Position numbers and translations under genes: made by a program. The notes under the pieces were generated by a model. The model was not told the DNA's origin, made no database searches, and worked only from the letters and a program-made list of their open reading frames with translations. A stretch of 39,315 nt of DNA, from IMG/VR virus record IMGVR_UViG_3300046311_000246, positions 1-39,315 of that record. The stretch is one strand, 5' to 3'. This document shows, in pieces, positions 34,046 to 39,315 of this stretch (the stretch's first letter is position 1; every line of letters starts with the position of its first letter). Source of the stretch: a virus.

Positions 34046-35005
34046 CTATAAATATTTCCAATAATAACTTTTGTGTGATTTACGTTTACCTAAACAACAA
34101 GCACTGACATTACTGGGGATATAACCATCAGCTCTGGTAGCTTCAATGGAATGATATACTTTTATAAGAATACCGTCCTTATATTGTCCTACTGGTTTAC
34201 AGTATGACGCATGACGCAGATTTTCTTTAGCCTCCTCAGACATTTTCTTACTTTTATGTTTATCGCTAATTTTCTTTCTAACCTGTTCCGATTGACAGGC
34301 ATTCTCAAATCCATATTTTTCCAAATTAGTCTTTTTTACCTTATTACGAACCTCCTCTAAAAGAAATACGTTTTCTACCCCATATTTTTCTAAAAAACTA
34401 TTTTTTCTTTTTTTATTTATAAGATCATACCCTACAGAACTTTCTGTGCCATACCTTATTACATTAGTTTTATTCCTTTTTTCTTTAACGTACTCGCTAC
34501 TTCTAGCATCCTCAACACCATACTTTTTTAAATTAGTTTCCCTAGTTTTACTTGCAACAGAATCTGATAATAAAGGACATTCCACCCCATATCTCTCTAC
34601 GTTTGTATTACGTCTTTTCTCCTTAGATTCCTCCGTTGTTAATGCCCCATGACTACCCTGTCCACCGCTTGTTTTATTTACTAAAGTTCCTGTTCCTAAA
34701 TCAACTCTTCCATATAATTTAATAAAATATTTTTCCTTTTTACCTAACATCTTAACAGGAACGTCTTTTAGCAAGATTTCAACTCTATATTCTGTATTAT
34801 CAACTACTTCACTCCATTCGTCACTCCTATCCCTTGAATAAGCACGTTCATATTTTCCGTTATCCGTGGTACTTATACCTATGTAAAACGGCATATTAGT
34901 ATCAAGTCTTATATGACGATAAACATACCCAAATTTAATTTTATCTTGATTTTTTGTTTCTTCTGTGTTATCATTAACACATGAATTAGCGTTGCTAATT
35001 ATCAT
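34046..35005 (-). CDS. GIY-YIG homing endonuclease with five KYGVE repeats and NUMOD1-like end (HEG2)
   Basis: The 319-aa protein has a GIY-YIG domain (FGYVYRHIRLDTNMPFYIGIS, then YGRVDLGTGTLVN) like HEG1 and HEG3. Its middle differs, with five DUF723-like DNA-binding units of the form KTNLxKYGVExxxxSexVxxK, then a KKMSEEAKENLRHA unit. The NUMOD1/IENR1-like end (VGQYKDGILIKVYHSIEATR to KSHKSYYW) is shared with its paralogues. ATG 35005 is preferred over the in-frame ATG 35053 because AAGGAAGG stands before it and it aligns with the HEG3 start. It lies between the DUF4325 gene and uvsX. Confidence 0.85.
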   Translation of the reverse strand: MIISNANSCVNDNTEETKNQDKIKFGYVYRHIRLDTNMPFYIGISTTDNGKYERAYSRDRSDEWSEVVDNTEYRVEILLKDVPVKMLGKKEKYFIKLYGRVDLGTGTLVNKTSGGQGSHGALTTEESKEKRRNTNVERYGVECPLLSDSVASKTRETNLKKYGVEDARSSEYVKEKRNKTNVIRYGTESSVGYDLINKKRKNSFLEKYGVENVFLLEEVRNKVKKTNLEKYGFENACQSEQVRKKISDKHKSKKMSEEAKENLRHASYCKPVGQYKDGILIKVYHSIEATRADGYIPSNVSACCLGKRKSHKSYYWKYL

Positions 35006-35074
35006 AACCTGGTGTCCTTCCTTGACATTAGAGCCAACAGATGCTGAACACATCGTGTTGGCGTTTTTATATAA
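35006..35074 (-). promoter_or_regulatory. Structured 5' leader of HEG2 (two hairpins)
   Basis: Hairpin 1 (35033-35062) pairs GCCAACA with TGTTGGC and GATG with the CATC across the loop. Hairpin 2 (35013-35027) pairs TGTC with GACA and holds AAGGAAG, the ribosome binding site, in its loop. The leader is open in frame with HEG2 from ATG 35053 (SVGSNVKEGHQV). Confidence 0.6.
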
Positions 35075-35081
35075 TAATTAG
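35068..35081 (-). promoter_or_regulatory. Putative phage late promoter of HEG2
   Basis: The minus strand reads CTAATTATTATATA, with CTAATTA at 35081-35075, just before the structured leader. Confidence 0.5.
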
Positions 35082-35082
35082 G

Positions 35083-35110
35083 AAAATATAAAAATAATTT
35101 CAAATGTCAA
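35083..35110 (-). promoter_or_regulatory. Possible sigma70-type promoter of HEG2
   Basis: On the minus strand TTGACA (35110-35105), a 16-nt spacer and TATTTT (35088-35083). It would sit in tandem with the late motif, as at HEG1. Its TTGACA and that of the uvsX promoter form an inverted repeat (AAATGTCAA/TTGACATTT). Confidence 0.4.
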
Positions 35111-35141
35111 CACCACCAAAGACTTACGTCTTTAAAAAAAT

Positions 35142-35171
35142 TTGACATTTCTAAACGTCTTGTGATATTAT
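35142..35171 (+). promoter_or_regulatory. Sigma70-type promoter of uvsX
   Basis: TTGACA (35142-35147), an 18-nt spacer and TATTAT (35166-35171), 28 nt before the GTG start of uvsX. Confidence 0.7.
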
Positions 35172-35199
35172 ATGTATATAAAATAAGAAAGACAACACA

Positions 35200-36345
35200 G
35201 TGGCGACAAAACCGAGTAATTATGTAAAAAACTTAAAAAGAGAATATGATTTTAAGATTGGGTGCAGCCCATCAGACCTAGAAGAAAGTGTTATATCATA
35301 TCCAACACCATACCCTACATTAAATTTCATGTTATCGGGCGATTTCTTTGGCGGATTGCAAACAAATCGTGGATATATGCTAGTCGGAGAGGCTTCTTCG
35401 TTCAAAAGTAGTGTAGCTTTAGCTTGTGCGGCAAGTGTTTTGAGACAAAATCCCAATGCTATTTTTATAGGGTATGATAGTGAGGGGGTACTAACACTTG
35501 AAAACTTCCAAAAATTTGATATAAATTTAAACCAAATTGTAAAACCTAGAAAATTCTACGATCCTGACGAATTAGGAAGATTGGTTTTAAATGATACTTT
35601 AAATATTATACAAGCTAAAGGTAACGAAGATAAAACTTTTATTTTAGTTATTGATGGTATAGGGCAAATTGGTACAACTACTGAAATCAGCCGTGTTATC
35701 GAAGATGATGTTAGTCCACAACCTGCTGTTAGAGCAAAAAAACTAAACGAAGTTGCCAGACATCTTTTAACTGTGATAAATAACCATAATGTTATATTGA
35801 TAACAGTCAATCATTCTTATCAATCTATTGGTGGACTTTATCAAAAATCTATCCCATCTGGTGGCACTGGATTCGTTAAGATTTCAGATAGCGTGATATT
35901 AATGTCAGCAAAAAATATTTCAGCGGACAAAGACGAAGAAACGAAAGTATCCTATGGCTCTACATTTTCCATGAAAGCATTAAAATCCAGAAGTATTTCA
36001 AAAGATTTTTCATTACCACTTGATGTCAGCTATGATTCAGGAATTTTAGCCTACAGTGGTTTATTTGATTTACTCATTCGTATGTCAAGTCATTTAAAGC
36101 AGGTAACATCACAAAAGTTTTCTCTTATTAGTAAGGATGGTGAAATACTTGAATATAATAAAAAACTTGATTTTAAGCGGACTGATGTTGAACATTCCAA
36201 TGATTTTTGGAGATTCGTCTTTAAAAATACTTCATTCTCCGATGAGGTAAAAAGTAAAGTTTCCCTTAAAGAAAAAAAACTTATTGATGAAAAAGCTTTA
36301 GCGTCATGGGACTTAATCTCTGAATTTTCAAATAATTCTAATTAA
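35200..36345 (+). CDS. uvsX: UvsX-like recombinase (RecA family)
   Basis: The 381-aa protein (T4 UvsX is 391) has the UvsX-type P-loop GEASSFKS (63-70; T4 has GPSKSFKS), FIGYDSEGVLT, FILVIDGIGQIG for Walker B, ARHLLTVINNHNVILITVNHSYQSIG, and GGTGFVKISDSVILM. It forms filaments on single-stranded DNA for strand exchange and recombination-dependent replication. The start is GTG; no closer ATG exists, and the residues after it (ATKPSNYVKNL) look like a true N-terminus. No strong ribosome binding site is visible. It has its own sigma70-type promoter. Confidence 0.92.
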   Translation: MATKPSNYVKNLKREYDFKIGCSPSDLEESVISYPTPYPTLNFMLSGDFFGGLQTNRGYMLVGEASSFKSSVALACAASVLRQNPNAIFIGYDSEGVLTLENFQKFDINLNQIVKPRKFYDPDELGRLVLNDTLNIIQAKGNEDKTFILVIDGIGQIGTTTEISRVIEDDVSPQPAVRAKKLNEVARHLLTVINNHNVILITVNHSYQSIGGLYQKSIPSGGTGFVKISDSVILMSAKNISADKDEETKVSYGSTFSMKALKSRSISKDFSLPLDVSYDSGILAYSGLFDLLIRMSSHLKQVTSQKFSLISKDGEILEYNKKLDFKRTDVEHSNDFWRFVFKNTSFSDEVKSKVSLKEKKLIDEKALASWDLISEFSNNSN

Positions 36346-36361
36346 CAAGAAAGCCATATAA

Positions 36362-36766
36362 ATGACAACTAGCGAACCCACCCCAGAAATTCCTTATGAA
36401 GCGGGAATAAGATTTTTGGAAGAAGATTCCGAAATAAACGCATATAATTCAAAATACCGTACTCAAATAAACCATGAGTATGAAGAGGATTTTATAGATT
36501 TACTATATGTGTTTACCTTTAAAAAGGATGAAAAGTTAATTGAGGTATTTGTTAAGGGTATTAACTTTGATGAAGAACCTGATCCGATAGATGGTTATAG
36601 AAATGGTATTATCATATATGGTATTATGACATTAGAGCCGTATGATGTCGATTTAACTGAGGAAGATTTAGCGATTGCGAAACAACTAACGGAGGAATCC
36701 GTTAATAAATACATTAACGATCTGCAAGTTGCATTGGAGAACATTAAAGGCTATGGCGGTATTTGA
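36362..36766 (+). CDS. Hypothetical acidic protein
   Basis: A 134-aa, strongly acidic protein 16 nt after uvsX, with a FIDLLYVFTFKKDEKLIEVFVKG-type strand pair and a helical C-terminus (LAIAKQLTEESVNKYIND). It overlaps the next gene by 14 nt. Its place after uvsX suggests a recombination or replication link, but no family is recognised. Confidence 0.55.
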   Translation: MTTSEPTPEIPYEAGIRFLEEDSEINAYNSKYRTQINHEYEEDFIDLLYVFTFKKDEKLIEVFVKGINFDEEPDPIDGYRNGIIIYGIMTLEPYDVDLTEEDLAIAKQLTEESVNKYINDLQVALENIKGYGGI

Positions 36767-37364
36767 TGAAAATGGGGAATACACCCCCCATTATTTAAAA
36801 GAATATAGAAAATATTTGAAATATACATTTTTAGGATATGACAATAGTCCCGATAAGAATGAATATTTTAAACATAAAGAATACAAGGAATTTGTCGATT
36901 TAGATAAATTATTTAAAAACATTAAAAAAGTAGAAAGAAAAGATATGATACAAAAAGGAAGACCTAAAAAGGTTAATGTAAAAGAAGAAGTACAAGAAAT
37001 CAGAGAGGTAGTTCAAGAAACCCCAACGATTATTGATACCCAGGAAACTGTGGTGGTGCAACCAACAGTACAAAGAACTAAATATTCGATAAGACCCATT
37101 CAATATTTTACAAAGTTTGAGGACTTAAATCGAGCATTTCATTTAATATTACATACCCTCAATGAAATTGGGTTTATAAAAATAAATGCGGAAGAATTTA
37201 AGAAATTGTCGGAAAACCCCACAAACGCACAAAAGACGAACTTATTATGTTATTCTATATTATTTGATAAACTATCCCAAAATGGTTTATTTCAATATAC
37301 AGACGAGGAATATTCAAAACTTCCCGATATGTTTAAAAAAGGTATTTTATTATACAATGCTTGA
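36753..37364 (+). CDS. Hypothetical protein with an AT-hook-like segment
   Basis: A 203-aa protein. ATG 36753 with an AAAGG ribosome binding site is chosen over a TTG at 36729. It has an N-terminal charged helical part (1-60), a QKGRPKKVN segment like a single AT-hook, a Val/Thr/Gln-rich linker, and a C-terminal helical domain (IRPIQYFTKFEDLNRAFHLI to the end). The layout suggests a DNA-binding linker protein. It overlaps the next gene by 8 nt. Confidence 0.55.
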   Translation: MAVFDENGEYTPHYLKEYRKYLKYTFLGYDNSPDKNEYFKHKEYKEFVDLDKLFKNIKKVERKDMIQKGRPKKVNVKEEVQEIREVVQETPTIIDTQETVVVQPTVQRTKYSIRPIQYFTKFEDLNRAFHLILHTLNEIGFIKINAEEFKKLSENPTNAQKTNLLCYSILFDKLSQNGLFQYTDEEYSKLPDMFKKGILLYNA

Positions 37365-37779
37365 TGTTTGGTATTTTAAGGATACCATATTTACAGTATC
37401 TGATATAGGGGATTACACAGGATTTGTATATCAGATACACAATCTTACCAATGATAAAAAATATATTGGTAAGAAAGAATTTTATAAGGTTATAAAAAGA
37501 CCCCCTTTAAAAGGTAAAAAGAATAAAAGAAAAGCTACTGTATTTACAGATTGGCAAACCTATACAGGTTCATCAAACGATTTAAATAATGATATAGGAT
37601 TAGGGCATATAATAAGAAAAGAAATACTAAAATTATGCACCTCTAAAAGCTCCACAACATATTATGAATTAAAAGAACAAATGTTTGTTGATGCTTTATT
37701 TAAAGATGATTACTATAATCAGATAATAAATATTCGTTTATCAAGTATCTGTAAAAATAATATTTTAAAAGATTTATAA
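37357..37779 (+). CDS. GIY-YIG-like conserved phage nuclease
   Basis: A 140-aa protein. ATG 37357 is chosen because homologues I recall start with a YDVWxFxD-type sequence (here LDVWYFKDTIFT); the frame upstream is only a shadow of the previous gene. DYTGFVYQIHN and KKYIGKKEF form a GIY-YIG-like core, followed by DWQTYTGSSNDL and YYELKEQMFVDALF, where the Glu is a candidate metal ligand. This small single-domain family is widespread in T4-like phages, is not mobile in context, and has no clear role. Its stop overlaps the HEG3 stop by 6 nt on opposite strands, so HEG3 was probably inserted at this gene's 3' end and may have changed its last residues. Confidence 0.7.
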   Translation: MLDVWYFKDTIFTVSDIGDYTGFVYQIHNLTNDKKYIGKKEFYKVIKRPPLKGKKNKRKATVFTDWQTYTGSSNDLNNDIGLGHIIRKEILKLCTSKSSTTYYELKEQMFVDALFKDDYYNQIINIRLSSICKNNILKDL

Positions 37780-38460
37780 ATATCCCCACTCATAACCTCC
37801 ATGGGTTTTACGTTTACCTAAACAACAATCACCTACATTAGCAAGAATAAAACCATCTAATTTAGTTGATGTTAATGATGGGTATTCTTTTATAAGGATT
37901 CCATCTTTATATTTACCTACTCTTTTCTTTGGTTTTGCATCGCTCATTTTTTTTCTTGATTCTTCAGTGCGTTTTTTACCCGTGTTAGATTTTATCCGTT
38001 TTGTTATGTGTTCTTCAGTCTGTTTTTTACCTAAACAATATTTATGTCCTTTATTTGCATCACTTTGTTTCTTTCTTGTTTCTTCAGAGCGAATAGCACC
38101 ACTAGAACCCTCTCCACCATCAGTCATATTCACTAAAGTACCTGTCCCCAAATCCCTTCTTCCATATAATTTAATGAAATATTTTTCTTTTTTATTGACT
38201 TCCTCTTCTGATAATTCTTCCAACATTATTTCTACTCTATACTCACATTTATTAACCACATTATGCCAATGTGGATTGACCCTATCTTTAGAGTATGCTC
38301 TCGAATATCTACCGTTCGTATTTGTTCCTTTACCTATATAAAACACTTCATTTCTATCAAGTCTTATATGACGATAAACGTAACCTAATTTATTTTTTGA
38401 TTGATTTTTATTTGAATATGTGATACTATTTTCACATGATTTAGCAATGCTAATTATCAT
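37774..38460 (-). CDS. GIY-YIG homing endonuclease with NUMOD3 units (HEG3)
   Basis: The 228-aa protein has a GIY-YIG domain (LGYVYRHIRLDRNEVFYIGKG, then YGRRDLGTGTLVN), NUMOD3-type units (RSEETRKKQSD, KQTEEHITKRI, KRTEESRKKMSD) and the NUMOD1-like end (VGKYKDGILIKEYPSLTSTK to KTHGGYEW). It is nearest to HEG1 in layout. The AGGAGG ribosome binding site lies 9 nt before ATG 38460. A 16-codon upstream frame (38507-38457) ends in TGA overlapping the ATG, so its translation may be coupled. It lies between the GIY-YIG-like gene and the 71-aa gene. Confidence 0.87.
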   Translation of the reverse strand: MIISIAKSCENSITYSNKNQSKNKLGYVYRHIRLDRNEVFYIGKGTNTNGRYSRAYSKDRVNPHWHNVVNKCEYRVEIMLEELSEEEVNKKEKYFIKLYGRRDLGTGTLVNMTDGGEGSSGAIRSEETRKKQSDANKGHKYCLGKKQTEEHITKRIKSNTGKKRTEESRKKMSDAKPKKRVGKYKDGILIKEYPSLTSTKLDGFILANVGDCCLGKRKTHGGYEWGYL

Positions 38461-38525
38461 ACCTGATGCCCTCCTATGGCGTTAGTGCCAACAGATGTGA
38501 CAAGCATCGTGTTGGCTTTATAATT
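38461..38525 (-). promoter_or_regulatory. Structured 5' leader of HEG3 (two hairpins, upstream frame)
   Basis: Hairpin 1 (38487-38516) pairs GCCAACA with TGTTGGC plus GATG with CATC. Hairpin 2 (38468-38480) pairs GCC with GGC, with ATAGGAG (ribosome binding site) in the loop. A short frame MLVTSVGTNAIGGHQV starts at 38507 and overlaps the HEG3 start by 4 nt. Confidence 0.6.
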
Positions 38526-38532
38526 TAATTAG
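38519..38532 (-). promoter_or_regulatory. Putative phage late promoter of HEG3
   Basis: The minus strand reads CTAATTAAATTATA, identical to the HEG1 site, with CTAATTA at 38532-38526. Confidence 0.5.
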
Positions 38533-38546
38533 CTAAAATAAATCCC

Positions 38547-38575
38547 TTTACAAACAAATTATTTTATGTTATAAA
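38547..38575 (+). promoter_or_regulatory. Sigma70-type promoter
   Basis: TTTACA (38547-38552), a 17-nt spacer and TATAAA (38570-38575), 28 nt before the 71-aa gene. Confidence 0.65.
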
Positions 38576-38603
38576 CAATTTAAGTAAACAAAAGGAGCAA
38601 CTT

Positions 38604-38819
38604 ATGTATAGCATGGGTAACGAATGGGAGGAATTTATCAAACCACCACTAGGATCGGTTTGGGATATTAAAATAATTTCAAATAATCAAGAGTTCACAA
38701 TTAATAATGTATATTTTGTTGATGGACGAGTAATGTCTTGGTATAAAAATTGGACTGATTTTGAAAAGATATATCCGAATTATACTATAACAAAAATTAG
38801 ACATCACAAAGGAAGATAA
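38604..38819 (+). CDS. Small hypothetical protein
   Basis: A 71-aa protein with an AAAGGAGC ribosome binding site. It is aromatic-rich, with a PPLGSVWDIKIISNNQEF beta-like start and a TKIRHHKGR basic end. It is 3 nt before the kinase gene, so likely co-transcribed. Not recognised. Confidence 0.6.
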   Translation: MYSMGNEWEEFIKPPLGSVWDIKIISNNQEFTINNVYFVDGRVMSWYKNWTDFEKIYPNYTITKIRHHKGR

Positions 38820-38822
38820 CCC

Positions 38823-39315
38823 ATGAAATTTATCACCATAATCACAGGTATTCCCAGTAGTGGAAAATCCACATTCATTAATAATTCTCTTTTATCTCAT
38901 CATGTTATATCAAGAGATAAAATTAAAGAGATGTTTTTTGGTACAACTATTGAAAATGGTACTATGGTAAGAGATAATCATTCCATGGATAAAAGCCATA
39001 ATAATACAAACAGTAAGAAAATATACTCTACCATTCTTAGAAACCGTATGGTTAAAGGTGATTTTATCGTACTCGATGAGACAAATTGCATCATTTCTAA
39101 TATACAAAATCTTTTAAATCTATGTTCATGTTATCAATATGAACCATTATTTATAGACTTCTATATCCCTTTAGAAGAGGCGATTAGTCGTAATAATAAT
39201 AGAAAGGGTACTATTGGTTATGTACCTGAACACGTCATAGAAGATTTTTATGAAAAACAAAAAGAGGTTATTGCTTATCTCAAAAAGAATAAACATAAAA
39301 TATATGATAAAGGGG
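38823..39315 (+). CDS. Polynucleotide-kinase-like P-loop kinase (partial, C-terminus outside window)
   Basis: 164 codons are visible from ATG 38823 to the edge. Walker A is GIPSSGKS (9-16), followed by ISRDKIKEMFFG, VLDETNCI, IDFYIPLEEAISRNNNR (lid-type arginines) and GYVPEHVIEDFYEKQK. This matches the kinase domain of T4 polynucleotide kinase and its relatives. T4 Pnk repairs tRNA and DNA ends and helps counter host tRNA-cutting defences. Whether a phosphatase domain follows cannot be seen. Confidence 0.75.
   Translation, partial: MKFITIITGIPSSGKSTFINNSLLSHHVISRDKIKEMFFGTTIENGTMVRDNHSMDKSHNNTNSKKIYSTILRNRMVKGDFIVLDETNCIISNIQNLLNLCSCYQYEPLFIDFYIPLEEAISRNNNRKGTIGYVPEHVIEDFYEKQKEVIAYLKKNKHKIYDKG

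Noticed and set aside
35102-35150. AAATGTCAA/TTGACATTT inverted repeat as an operator
   Set aside because: It is accounted for by two divergent TTGACA promoter boxes (HEG2 and uvsX); no separate operator evidence.
36338-36344. CTAATTA before the 134-aa gene after uvsX
   Set aside because: It is formed by the last codons of uvsX and is followed by ACAAGAA, not the N3-TAAA extension; the gene is more likely read through from uvsX.
37186-37356. Long N-terminal extension of the GIY-YIG-like gene
   Set aside because: It overlaps the upstream gene for 170 nt in another frame and is not like the family; the family-type start is at 37357.
1-39315. CRISPR arrays, tRNA genes, rRNA genes
   Set aside because: No regularly spaced direct repeats and no cloverleaf-type sequences were seen in the short intergenic gaps; no gap without a gene exceeds 300 nt.

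Overview
The window is a stretch of an AT-rich, T4-like contractile-tailed phage genome. The evidence is a set of T4-type virion genes (gp6, gp8, gp13, gp14, gp15, a gp54-like tube protein, a DUF4815-type giant baseplate protein, a long tail fibre) together with T4-type replication genes (gp41 helicase, UvsX, dNMP kinase, a thymidylate synthase family enzyme, a polynucleotide-kinase-like protein). No host gene, rRNA or tRNA is visible. The host cannot be named from the sequence; the family mix resembles T4-like phages of marine bacteria.

Layout. 1-1093: gp6 (minus strand, runs off the edge). 1193-5580: an NAD salvage operon (bifunctional NMN adenylyltransferase/Nudix, a 166-aa unknown, nicotinamide phosphoribosyltransferase). 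The NAMPT gene is broken by an IS607-family element (TnpA serine recombinase plus TnpB) that also replaces roughly 140 internal codons. 5662-6444: three small unknown genes behind a consensus sigma70-type promoter. 6450-8674: minus-strand tail genes and a GIY-YIG homing endonuclease gene (HEG1). 8869-25951: plus-strand virion genes (gp8, giant DUF4815-type protein, tail fibre, membrane/lysis candidates, gp13-14-15). These are interrupted by two non-virion insertions: 10299-11368 (small genes, one with an antitoxin-like tail) and 21325-23469 (PhoH and a phage flotillin/SPFH protein). 26016-34039: replication and nucleotide metabolism plus many small unknown genes. 34046-39315: HEG2, uvsX, small genes, a GIY-YIG-like conserved phage nuclease, HEG3, a small gene and a partial polynucleotide-kinase-like gene.

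Two promoter classes can be read directly. Metabolic, replication and small accessory genes follow near-consensus TTGACA/TATAAT promoters. Virion genes follow a different motif, CTAATTA-N3-TAAA, usually ending its first heptamer 18-24 nt before the start codon; it is proposed here as the phage's late promoter. The same motif stands 18 nt before the tnpA start and before all three HEGs, so the mobile genes appear wired into the phage late programme.

The most notable signals are: (1) the IS607/TnpB insertion-deletion in NAMPT, which should disable a NARP2-type NAD-restoring counter-defence route; (2) the CTAATTA late-promoter motif; (3) a leader shared by the three HEGs, with two hairpins supported by compensatory changes, one carrying the Shine-Dalgarno in its loop; (4) a phage flotillin; (5) an AEP/PrimPol-like protein close to the gp41 helicase; (6) a thymidylate synthase family enzyme with several changed signature residues. 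All family names come from reading the translated sequence; no search was run.
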